From the NCBI GenBank assembly GCA_947174975.1, contig CAMWLA010000008.1, positions 1 to 19,131 of the forward strand: a stretch of DNA of 19,131 nucleotides, in the 5' to 3' direction. This document shows, piece after piece, positions 1-5,884 of this stretch; position 1 is the first letter of the stretch, and every line of letters starts with the position of its first letter. The position numbers and the translations under genes were made by a program. This DNA comes from an uncultured Clostridia bacterium. Its GTDB lineage: Bacteria; Bacillota; Clostridia; Christensenellales; Borkfalkiaceae. A model generated the notes under the pieces. The model worked only from the letters and a program-made list of their open reading frames with translations, was not told where the DNA came from and ran no database searches.

Positions 1-48
1 CTCGTATATAATGTCAATTATTTTTACGATATATATTAAAAATAGTAT

Positions 49-81
49 AAAAAAACGCTTGGCAAAAATTTTGCCAAGCGC
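49..81 (-). terminator. Intrinsic terminator of the duplicated-domain lipoprotein gene
   Basis: A near-perfect palindrome (arms CGCTTGGCAA at 56-65 and TTGCCAAGCG at 71-80) lies just after the stop of the minus-strand gene ending at 92. Read on the minus strand it is followed by seven T residues, the classic intrinsic terminator layout. Confidence 0.85.
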
Positions 82-91
82 ATTATATTTT

Positions 92-1567
92 CTATTTCAT
101 ACTCTCTAACAGTTTTTCCGCATACTCTAACTGTTTTCTATCATACATTTCTTTCGTCAATTCAACCAAAGCTTCCTGCATTTCAACGTCCATTAACCCG
201 CCGTAATAACGGGTAGCGTCACCATCGTTACATATAATGAACAAGTTCACGCTTATTTCGTACGTATACATGGTGCTAAGATATATATCGACTGCTCTTC
301 CGTCGGTAAACTTTATGGACAATGAATAATAGGGATATTTTATGGAAGTATTGAAATAAGTTTCCAACGAAATTGAAAATGGTGGTTCCTTGTTCATATC
401 GTACGGCGTAACCTTTACTTCACTGAAAATATTATTTAAGGAAATCATGTCTGAACCGTCTATATTAAATTTTATTCTCTTTTCGGGGTCGCCGTAACGA
501 TGAAATTTTACACGCAAATCAGTTTTACCGCTCATCACTGCACCCCGCAATAAGTCGGTAAAATTTATCCATTCCGTCGCATACGCATTTATATTACGTT
601 GAATTCTATATATTGTATTTACGGCATCGAAAACGGCTTGTTCCGTTTCCTCGGAAATCAAAGCTGAAAAACATTTACTAAAATCTTCGGTAGCAGTATG
701 TTTATAATATTGAACGAATAAATTTACCCCTGAAATGTCTTTATTGCGGTCGTTTATACTTATTATGGCAGTGCTTCCGTCACTGAGACAGACGTGAAAA
801 GTGTTCACCATAATGGAAAAATAAAACTGTTGCTTTTCCAAATCAGATTTGCTTTCTTTGTCAAACGGTTCGAGCTTTACTTCGCCGAACATAGCTTTAA
901 CGGTATTTATTTCCTGCTCGTTTTCAAGCCAGAAGAATGAATCGGCACCGACTCCGGATATTTGGTTCGGATCCGGATCGTAAAACGGAATATGCTCGGG
1001 ATAAAAATGAATTCCAACGCTTTCTGCATCACTTGGCAAGAAATCGGAAACGAAGTATTGCTTTTCTTCGGGAGCGGAGGCTGACGCGGTTGTTTTAATT
1101 CCGTCGGCATTGAAATACACGGTTTCGCTGAAATTTTCGCTCCAAGCCTTGTTGTCTACACGGTAACGTGCCTTTGCTTTCCAATAGCTTGACTTGCCTT
1201 CCGTTGAAGCCGTTGCGGTTATTGTTTCGCCTTGATCCAAGTCGTAAATGTAATTGCTTGCCGCCAAAGTCATTTCCGCAACGTTTTCCTTAAAACTGTC
1301 CGACCTGTACAGTTCGATATTGACAGTCACGGTTGAGGGGAAAAGCGTAAACTTGTTTTTCACCGAAGCCGATACAAAGCCCTTTTCGCCGTTAAGCGAA
1401 AATTGCAAATCTGTATATAAACCGTACGGCGTAACTTCTTCATTGACGTCTGCGGTTGCGCTTTTTCTGCCCGCTTGCTTGTTGCCGCAAGCAGAAAACG
1501 GAACGCAAAACAATGCCGTAAGTAAAAACAATAAAACCGTAAAAAATACTTTTTTTATCTTTGCCAT
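92..1567 (-). CDS. Secreted lipoprotein with an internally duplicated domain
   Basis: No family is recognised. The 491-residue product opens with a lysine-rich stretch, a hydrophobic segment (about residues 7-25) and the lipobox FSAC, so C27 should be lipidated and the protein displayed on the outer face of the membrane. Residues about 45-155 look like a beta-rich, Ig-like region. After it come two copies of a roughly 100-residue unit. Copy one starts near FGEVKLEPFD and copy two near FSEVKVTPYD; both contain a beta hairpin with (L/F)(S/T)DG, then VNLF(V/I), then an acidic helix (SEETEQAVFDAVN versus DVEMQEALVELTK). The start is supported by AGAGG about 7 nt upstream of the ATG. The gene is AT-richer than the genes to the right of 9 kb. 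A role in surface sensing or binding is only inference. Confidence 0.85.
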   Translation of the reverse strand: MAKIKKVFFTVLLFLLTALFCVPFSACGNKQAGRKSATADVNEEVTPYGLYTDLQFSLNGEKGFVSASVKNKFTLFPSTVTVNIELYRSDSFKENVAEMTLAASNYIYDLDQGETITATASTEGKSSYWKAKARYRVDNKAWSENFSETVYFNADGIKTTASASAPEEKQYFVSDFLPSDAESVGIHFYPEHIPFYDPDPNQISGVGADSFFWLENEQEINTVKAMFGEVKLEPFDKESKSDLEKQQFYFSIMVNTFHVCLSDGSTAIISINDRNKDISGVNLFVQYYKHTATEDFSKCFSALISEETEQAVFDAVNTIYRIQRNINAYATEWINFTDLLRGAVMSGKTDLRVKFHRYGDPEKRIKFNIDGSDMISLNNIFSEVKVTPYDMNKEPPFSISLETYFNTSIKYPYYSLSIKFTDGRAVDIYLSTMYTYEISVNLFIICNDGDATRYYGGLMDVEMQEALVELTKEMYDRKQLEYAEKLLESMK

Positions 1568-1591
1568 AAATACCTCTTTTAAATAAAATTA

Positions 1592-1618
1592 AGGAGTGCA
1601 ATTAACCTTTGCACTCCT
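1592..1618 (-). terminator. Hairpin terminator between the XRE gene and the lipoprotein gene
   Basis: The arms AGGAGTGCAA (1592-1601) and TTGCACTCCT (1609-1618) form a perfect 10-bp stem with a 7-nt loop. On the minus strand it is followed by the T-rich stretch TTAATTTTATTT, so it can end transcripts coming from the XRE gene. A TATAAT box (1624-1619, minus) abuts the hairpin. A start from that box would fall inside the 5' arm, so the hairpin is unlikely to belong intact to the lipoprotein mRNA. Confidence 0.55.
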
Positions 1619-1624
1619 ATTATA
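1619..1624 (-). promoter_or_regulatory. Possible -10 box for the lipoprotein gene
   Basis: A perfect TATAAT on the minus strand lies about 50 nt upstream of the lipoprotein ATG. No good -35 is seen: the nearest candidate, CAGACA, sits 19 bp upstream, and there is no TG extension. The assignment is therefore weak. Confidence 0.4.
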
Positions 1625-1695
1625 CTACATTGGAAATCCGTTTGTCTGCCACATCCTTGTATCAGTTTATTAAAAGCGTGTATCAATTTAATGAA

Positions 1696-2205
1696 TTACT
1701 TGCTTTTTCGCAATTTTAAAAATCTGACGACCGTTAAAACGATAAAAGTTATCAGTAGAGCAACGGCAACCGTTCCCAAGACAAAGAAAACTATACCTTC
1801 GTAATTTACGATATGTATATCTTCACCCCATTCGCCGCCCGCGCTCGGTGAAATAGTTATATACGCGCCTATGCCGCATAGCGCAATCAAAAAAGCAAGA
1901 AAAACCATTCCCGTCACAACGGAGGCAATTTTCAAGACTTTGAATTTAGGCTCTCCCTTTACTGTCGGCACAAAATCTTGCTTATCTTCCGCCGTCGCAC
2001 TTTCTTCAACGCTGTCAAAAAAGTATGTACTTGCAACGCCGAAAAATTCGCATAAAGATTTTATGTTTTCCGTCGTCGGCTGCGCCGCATTCGTTTCCCA
2101 CCTTGAAACCGTAAACCGTGCAACACCTAACGCTCCCGCAAGCTTTTCTTGCGAAACCTTCTTTTCTTTTCTTAAATTGAAAATTTTCTCGCCGATACTT
2201 TCCAT
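1696..2205 (-). CDS. Membrane-anchored XRE-family transcription regulator
   Basis: The 169-residue product starts with a Cro/C1-type helix-turn-helix (residues about 4-60: KIFNLRKEKKVSQEKLA, then VARFTVSRWE as recognition helix). A polar linker (65-90) follows, then two transmembrane helices (about 92-115 and 137-161) joined by a short external loop rich in G, E and D, and a basic tail LRKSK. The ATG at 2205 is chosen over the in-frame start seven codons upstream because GGAGA lies 6 nt before it and the domain begins at MESIGEK. Such HTH-plus-TM proteins are usually one-component regulators tied to the membrane; the signal and targets are unknown. The gene is divergent from the dehydrogenase gene at 2388, and their shared 180-bp interval carries an inverted repeat that could be its operator. 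Confidence 0.85.
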   Translation of the reverse strand: MESIGEKIFNLRKEKKVSQEKLAGALGVARFTVSRWETNAAQPTTENIKSLCEFFGVASTYFFDSVEESATAEDKQDFVPTVKGEPKFKVLKIASVVTGMVFLAFLIALCGIGAYITISPSAGGEWGEDIHIVNYEGIVFFVLGTVAVALLITFIVLTVVRFLKLRKSK

Positions 2206-2224
2206 AAACGTTCTCCTATATCTC

Positions 2225-2252
2225 ATATTAATTATTCACCGCAATTTGTCAA
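2225..2252 (-). promoter_or_regulatory. Promoter of the XRE regulator gene
   Basis: On the minus strand, TTGACA (2252-2247) is followed after 16 bp by TAATAT (2230-2225), ahead of the XRE start at 2205. The -35 is perfect and the -10 matches 4 of 6. Confidence 0.6.
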
Positions 2253-2298
2253 CTGTTTGGTTTGACCGAAAACTAAATTTTAGGCTATTTGACAAATT
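2243..2298. promoter_or_regulatory. Inverted repeat AATTTGTCAA / TTGACAAATT, possible operator
   Basis: AATTTGTCAA (2243-2252) and TTGACAAATT (2289-2298) are exact reverse complements separated by 36 bp in the XRE/dehydrogenase divergent region. The first copy includes the -35 of the XRE gene. Auto-regulation by the XRE protein through looping or paired half-sites is an inference. Confidence 0.4.
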
Positions 2299-2323
2299 TT
2301 TACATTTAATTGTGTTTACCTAC

Positions 2324-2352
2324 TGTACAAAAACGAAAAAGCGTGATATACT
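2324..2352 (+). promoter_or_regulatory. Promoter of the gluconate 5-dehydrogenase gene
   Basis: TGTACA (2324-2329), a 17-bp spacer and TATACT (2347-2352) precede the ribosome site AAGGAG (2371-2376) and the ATG at 2388. The -35 is only 4 of 6. Confidence 0.55.
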
Positions 2353-2387
2353 TGAACTATCTAAAAAGATAAGGAGAAAAAACTACA

Positions 2388-3188
2388 ATGGAAATGAAAG
2401 ATTTTAGGCTTGACGGAAAAGTTGCGCTTGTTACCGGCGCTTCTTACGGAATAGGCTTTTCAATCGCACAAGGCTTTGCGGCTGCGGGCGCAACTATCGT
2501 GTTCAACGATATTAACAAGGACTTAGTGGACAAGGGTCTTGCGGCTTACAAGGCTGCGGGCATTAAAGCTCACGGTTACGTTTGCGACGTTACCGACGAA
2601 GACGGCGTAAACGCAATGGTTAAGAAAATCGAAAAGGAAGTAGGCGTTATCGATATTCTCGTAAACAACGCGGGTATCATTAAGCGTATTCCTATGCTTG
2701 AAATGACGGCGGCTCAGTTCAGACAAGTTATCGATATCGACTTGAACGGTCCCTTCATTATGGCAAAAGCAGTTATCCCTTCCATGATTAAAAAGGGACA
2801 CGGCAAAATTATAAATATCTGTTCGATGATGTCCGAACTCGGCAGAGAAACTGTTTCGGCTTACGCGGCGGCTAAGGGCGGCTTGAAGATGCTTACCCGC
2901 AACATATGCTCGGAGTACGGCGAATACAACATTCAGTGCAACGGCATAGGACCGGGATATATCGCAACTCCGCAGACCGCTCCCCTTCGCGAAAGACAGC
3001 CCGACGGAAGCCGTCATCCCTTCGACAGCTTTATCGTCGCAAAGACGCCCGCCGGCAGATGGCTTGAAGCGGAAGAGCTTGCGGGCCCCGCAGTGTTCCT
3101 CGCTTCCGACGCGTCGAATGCAGTCAACGGACACATACTCTACGTCGACGGCGGTATCCTTGCCTACATCGGCAAACAACCCCAGTAA
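2388..3188 (+). CDS. Gluconate 5-dehydrogenase, short-chain dehydrogenase/reductase
   Basis: This is a classical SDR of 266 residues, the usual length. It carries the Rossmann motif TGASYGIG (16-23), NNAG (93-96), N120, and the catalytic triad S146, Y159 and K163 (YAAAK). The region PGYIATPQTAPLRE and the C-terminus VDGGILAYIGKQP are characteristic of the gluconate 5-dehydrogenase branch, which interconverts 5-keto-D-gluconate and D-gluconate with NAD(P)H in the cytoplasm. Related enzymes also serve uronate breakdown (KduD, 3-deoxy-glycerol-hexodiulosonate reductases), so the true substrate is not certain. No sugar-acid kinase or isomerase is adjacent. The start at 2388 has AAGGAG 11 nt upstream; the second ATG two codons later would be too far from it. 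A hairpin terminator follows the stop. Confidence 0.9.
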   Translation: MEMKDFRLDGKVALVTGASYGIGFSIAQGFAAAGATIVFNDINKDLVDKGLAAYKAAGIKAHGYVCDVTDEDGVNAMVKKIEKEVGVIDILVNNAGIIKRIPMLEMTAAQFRQVIDIDLNGPFIMAKAVIPSMIKKGHGKIINICSMMSELGRETVSAYAAAKGGLKMLTRNICSEYGEYNIQCNGIGPGYIATPQTAPLRERQPDGSRHPFDSFIVAKTPAGRWLEAEELAGPAVFLASDASNAVNGHILYVDGGILAYIGKQPQ

Positions 3189-3194
3189 AAGCAA

Positions 3195-3225
3195 TACGGA
3201 CGGCGTTGCCGTCCGTAAATTTTTA
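3195..3225 (+). terminator. Terminator after the gluconate 5-dehydrogenase gene
   Basis: A 10-bp stem TACGGACGGC / GCCGTCCGTA (3195-3204 with 3208-3217) and a 3-nt loop are followed by AATTTTTAA. The T tract is delayed by three A, so termination may be partial, allowing expression of the small ORF that follows. Confidence 0.65.
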
Positions 3226-3244
3226 ATTACAAATTAGGTATACT

Positions 3245-3415
3245 ATGGAAGATAAGGAAAAACCCGTTAGCCTTCGTCACAGACCCGGGTTAGAGGAACG
3301 GCTCCGCAACACTGCCGAACTGCTTTCTGCCTTTGCCAAGGAAAACCTTGACAAAGATTTAGCCGACGAAATAATAAACGATTTATCCGATATTACAAAA
3401 AAGAATAACGACTGA
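3245..3415 (+). CDS. Small conserved-looking hypothetical protein, 56 aa
   Basis: An open frame of 57 codons with ATG at 3245 and TGA at 3413-3415 encodes a charged, helix-prone protein: a basic N-terminal part (SLRHRPGLEERLR) and an acidic amphipathic C-terminal part (DLADEIINDLSDITKK). No signal peptide, cysteine or known motif is seen. The ribosome site is weak (AGG about 6 nt upstream). It lies between two terminators, after the dehydrogenase hairpin and before the convergent one at 3435. Codon use resembles its neighbours, which favours a real gene. Function unknown. Confidence 0.55.
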   Translation: MEDKEKPVSLRHRPGLEERLRNTAELLSAFAKENLDKDLADEIINDLSDITKKNND

Positions 3416-3434
3416 TTGCATAACTTAACAAAAC

Positions 3435-3462
3435 AAAAAGCGGCTTATCCAAGCCGCTTTTT
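3435..3462. terminator. Bidirectional terminator between convergent genes
   Basis: The arms AAAAAGCGGCTT (3435-3446) and AAGCCGCTTTTT (3451-3462) form a perfect 12-bp stem with a 4-nt loop. T runs are present on both strands, so it can serve the small plus-strand ORF and the minus-strand LRR lipoprotein gene ending at 3485. Confidence 0.9.
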
Positions 3463-3484
3463 TAATAACTTATTAATATTAGTT

Positions 3485-4768
3485 CTAACTAATATCTCCG
3501 TCTTCGCAGTGAATCTTAATATTCTCCGGACACCAAGATATCTCTTTTTTAACAGCTTTCCACTGCTCTTTCGTTCCATCATAAGTAATATCCGTCAAAC
3601 TGCTACAATCCTTAAAAGAATAAAATTCGAGAAATGTCACAGTGTTGGGTATTGTTACACTTGTCAAACTGCTGCAACCTCCGAATGTAGCATATTGAAT
3701 TGACGTTAAACTGCTTGATAACGTTACACTCTTCAAACTGCTGCAATTCTCGAACGCACTACTTCCAATAATTGTCACACTGTTAGGTATAGTTATGTTT
3801 GTAAGATTAGTGCACAGCGCGAACGCCCAGCTGCCGATAGAGGTCACGCTATTCGGTATCGTTATGCTTGTAAGAGAACTGCAACCACTGAACGCATAAT
3901 CGCCGATTGTAGTCACGCTATTCGGTATCGTTATGCTCACAAGTAAACTACAATTATTAAACGCAAACCTACCGACAGTAGTCACGCTGTTCGGAATAAC
4001 CAAATTACCCTTTATTTCCACGTTGTCTATAAACAATTTGCGGTTCTTCGTACCGTATCGCATTAAACCGCTTACGTTTAGTCCGCACCAGCTTGACATA
4101 TCGCCCGCATATCTGATTTCGGCAAGCGAGCTACAATTATCGAACGCATAGCTTCCGATTGAAGTCACGCCCGAGCCTATTTTTACTGTCGCCAAATCAG
4201 TACAACCCGAAAATGCAGAATTACCGATAGTTGTTATGCTGTCGGGAATAGTTACGCTTGTAAAGTATTTGTTGTCTTTAAACGCCTCTGTCGCAATCTC
4301 TTTTACGGGTTTGCCTTGATAAGATGACGGAATAATCAAATCGGAATCAACGACCGTTCCCGTATTTATTCCGATTATTGAGTAACCGGTAACTTCATTA
4401 TTCTCTTTAATAGTAACGTATTGAAAATCTTGTTTTTCGACGTTGCTTGTGCTGACCTTGCCGCAATTTATCGTTTTATTGTTTGTAAGAACCAATATCA
4501 AGCAACCTTCTTCGTCTATGTAAGCGTTGTCAATTCCGACGCCGTCTTTGCCGTCTTTACCGCTAATCATATCAATAAATTCTTCCAGACTTCCCGTATA
4601 ACCAAGATTTTGCGCAACGGCATAAGCCGACTGAACACTGTATTCCGAACCCCATTCATTTGAATCGTTTTTGTCGTCTTTGCCGTCCTTACCGCAAGCG
4701 GATAAGCCGAACGCGCAACAAAGCGAGGCGGTTGCCGCCAAAAGGCCGACGAGTAATTTTTTCTTCAT
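3485..4768 (-). CDS. BspA-type leucine-rich-repeat surface lipoprotein (427 aa)
   Basis: The signal peptide (KKK, hydrophobic core) ends in the lipobox LSAC, predicting lipidation at C25. A charged linker (GKDGKDDKND) follows, then the module AYAVAQNLGYTGSLEEF with a collagen-like GKDGKDG, often seen after the lipobox in Firmicutes surface proteins. From about residue 165 there are eight LRR_5 (BspA/TpLRR) repeats of 23 residues with the pattern SITIPNSVTTIGDYAFSGC, interrupted once by a 45-residue insert (SSWCGLNVSG to NVEIKGN). The C-terminal cap YDGTKEQWKAVKK...CEDGDIS matches the cap of the lipoprotein at 14769. The start has GGAGG 6 nt upstream. Members of this family bind host proteins or other cells; that is family knowledge, not shown here. 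Expression appears controlled by a palindrome-bearing promoter and a structured leader. Confidence 0.92.
   Translation of the reverse strand: MKKKLLVGLLAATASLCCAFGLSACGKDGKDDKNDSNEWGSEYSVQSAYAVAQNLGYTGSLEEFIDMISGKDGKDGVGIDNAYIDEEGCLILVLTNNKTINCGKVSTSNVEKQDFQYVTIKENNEVTGYSIIGINTGTVVDSDLIIPSSYQGKPVKEIATEAFKDNKYFTSVTIPDSITTIGNSAFSGCTDLATVKIGSGVTSIGSYAFDNCSSLAEIRYAGDMSSWCGLNVSGLMRYGTKNRKLFIDNVEIKGNLVIPNSVTTVGRFAFNNCSLLVSITIPNSVTTIGDYAFSGCSSLTSITIPNSVTSIGSWAFALCTNLTNITIPNSVTIIGSSAFENCSSLKSVTLSSSLTSIQYATFGGCSSLTSVTIPNTVTFLEFYSFKDCSSLTDITYDGTKEQWKAVKKEISWCPENIKIHCEDGDIS
3600..4260 (-). repeat. Tandem LRR-coding DNA repeats, 69-bp period
   Basis: The LRR region is repetitive at DNA level. For example GTCACGCTATTCGGTATCG occurs at 3843 and again at 3912, exactly 69 bp (one 23-residue repeat) apart, within a 26-bp identical block. 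This near identity points to recent duplication or homogenisation. Confidence 0.75.
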
Positions 4769-4792
4769 AAAAAACCTCCAATTCTACACAAA

Positions 4793-4821
4793 CAAAAATA
4801 AAAAGCGTCCTTAAAGGACGC
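4793..4821 (-). terminator. Leader-internal intrinsic terminator
   Basis: GCGTCCT / AGGACGC is a 7-bp stem with a 3-nt loop (4805-4821), followed on the minus strand by a T-rich tract (4804 down to 4793). It lies between the promoter and the LRR gene, so full-length mRNA requires read-through or antitermination. Confidence 0.8.
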
Positions 4822-4931
4822 CTGCAAACGTATCCTTTAAGTTGCGCTATAATTTCACCAAATAGGGGAAAATAAGGATACAACTTTGCTGAGTTGTTAT
4901 CCCCTATTTTGGTTTTATTTAATCATAGCGC
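4793..4931 (-). ncRNA. Structured 5' leader with internal terminator (attenuator or sRNA)
   Basis: The region between the LRR promoter and its ribosome site folds on paper into nested stems: outer TGCGCTAT / ATAGCGCA (4843-4850 with 4925-4932), middle CCAAATAGGGG / CCCCTATTTTGG (4858-4868 with 4901-4912), and inner 4876-4885 with 4892-4902. It ends in an intrinsic terminator, GCGTCCT / AGGACGC (4805-4811 with 4815-4821), followed on the minus strand by TTTTTATTTTT, about 25 nt before the ATG. A competing 9-bp antiterminator pairs 4810-4818 with 4833-4841. A third option pairs 4830-4837 with 4874-4881. I do not recognise it as a known riboswitch. It may alternatively be a free-standing RNA of about 130 nt. 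Confidence 0.65.
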
Positions 4932-4937
4932 ACTTTG

Positions 4938-4966
4938 ATTTTAACACTTTAAACGTTTAAAGTCAA
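4938..4966 (-). promoter_or_regulatory. Promoter of the LRR lipoprotein (leader) transcript
   Basis: On the minus strand, TTGACT (4966-4961), a 17-bp spacer and TAAAAT (4943-4938) form a strong sigma-A-type promoter. The predicted start near 4931 lies at the first base of the outer leader stem. Confidence 0.8.
4946..4963. promoter_or_regulatory. 18-bp perfect palindrome in the promoter spacer, likely operator
   Basis: ACTTTAAACGTTTAAAGT is a perfect palindrome that fills the spacer of the LRR promoter and overlaps its -35. The central CG flanked by AAA/TTT resembles operators of LacI/CcpA-family repressors. Bound protein would block RNA polymerase. The cognate regulator is not encoded in this window in any recognisable form. 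Confidence 0.6.
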
Positions 4967-4976
4967 TAAAATATTA

Positions 4977-5013
4977 AAAAAAGGGAATTGTATGAATTGC
5001 AATTCCCTTTTTT
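4977..5013. terminator. Terminator of the sirtuin operon
   Basis: The 14-bp arms AAAAAAGGGAATTG (4977-4990) and CAATTCCCTTTTTT (5000-5013) begin 4 nt after the stop of the SirTM gene. T runs on both strands make it bidirectional. It insulates the operon from the LRR promoter at 4966. Confidence 0.9.
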
Positions 5014-5017
5014 AAAA

Positions 5018-5884
5018 TTACTTTGCCGTAGGTTTATTGGCTATTATTTGCCGAATAACTTCGCCGATATCGGCGTTGATACAGACGGACTGTTTTTCTA
5101 TTTGCAGCGGGCATATTGCCTCGCCGAAGTTTATGCAAGCATAAGTCGCTTTCGGGTTCTGCATGGTAAACCGCCAGAACGGATACTTGATTATCACGGG
5201 CGTATTACTGCCGACGCCGAGTTCGAGATATAACACGCGTTTATTCTTGTGCTGCTTAATAAAGCTTTCGTAACGCTCGCAAGCGGCATACCAACCGCCG
5301 TCTTGCACGAAAGTATCGTCGCACCGCAAATTCGTAGTCATAGGCTTGCCGCATTTAGGACAGCGCGGCAAAAGCGACGACGGAATTTTCATATCCTTTT
5401 GTTCGGCAACCATACGGCGGATAACTTCTTCATTGTCGTAAGTTTTATCGTGACACGGCGCCGAGCATTGAAACAAACCGTAATCGCCTTGAGTATAGAA
5501 AAGCCTGTTTTTATCAAAACCCGCTTTCTGAAAACAATGGTCTACGTTAGTTGTAATTACGAAGTAGTCCTTATCCTTTACAAGCCTATAAAGCTCGTCA
5601 TATACGGGCTTGGGCGGGTCTTGATAGCGGTTAATTAAAATATACCTCGACCAATACGCCCAATGCTCTTCGGGCTCGTGGTAAGGGTAAAAGCCGCCGC
5701 TGTACATATCGTGGAAGTTGTACTTTTCCTCGAAATCGCAAAAATGTTCTTTGAACCGCTCGCCCGAATAGGTAAAGCCCGCCGACGTGGAAAGTCCCGC
5801 GCCCGCGCCTATTACAACCGCTTCCGCATTGTCCAGCGCAGTTTTTAACTTATTTATTAGCGAGTAATCCGGCATAGATTTCAT
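5018..5884 (-). CDS. Class M sirtuin (SirTM), protein ADP-ribosyltransferase
   Basis: The 288-residue protein has the sirtuin NAD-binding motif GAGAGLSTSAG (26-36), the TTNVDHCF segment (111-118), and a four-cysteine zinc site C140, C144, C175, C178. Where ordinary deacetylases have the catalytic HG, this protein reads YTQGDYG (130-136), so the histidine is replaced by Q132. That replacement and the adjacent macrodomain gene are hallmarks of class M sirtuins, which in Staphylococcus and Streptococcus ADP-ribosylate a lipoylated GcvH-like protein rather than deacetylate. The start at 5884 has AAGGA 8 nt upstream and overlaps the macrodomain gene by 35 bp; a second ATG three codons later is possible. 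No GcvH-L or lipoate ligase lies nearby, so its target here is open. Confidence 0.9.
   Translation of the reverse strand: MKSMPDYSLINKLKTALDNAEAVVIGAGAGLSTSAGFTYSGERFKEHFCDFEEKYNFHDMYSGGFYPYHEPEEHWAYWSRYILINRYQDPPKPVYDELYRLVKDKDYFVITTNVDHCFQKAGFDKNRLFYTQGDYGLFQCSAPCHDKTYDNEEVIRRMVAEQKDMKIPSSLLPRCPKCGKPMTTNLRCDDTFVQDGGWYAACERYESFIKQHKNKRVLYLELGVGSNTPVIIKYPFWRFTMQNPKATYACINFGEAICPLQIEKQSVCINADIGEVIRQIIANKPTAK

Noticed and set aside
1592..1618. 5' stabilising hairpin in the lipoprotein mRNA
   Set aside because: The only -10 box nearby would start transcription inside the first arm, so the hairpin better fits a terminator for the upstream gene.
3600..4260. Regularly spaced DNA repeats that could suggest a CRISPR array
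   Set aside because: The 69-bp period equals 23 codons, the frame is open throughout and the product is a canonical LRR array; no unique spacers or cas genes.
4843..4932. Nested inverted repeats that resemble a retron msr-msd or group II-like RNA
   Set aside because: No reverse transcriptase or effector gene is nearby, and the element ends in a standard terminator directly before a ribosome site, so a leader or sRNA is simpler.
5018..5884. Annotation as an NAD-dependent deacetylase
   Set aside because: The catalytic histidine position is Q132 and the gene is linked to a zinc-type macrodomain, both features of the ADP-ribosylating class M.
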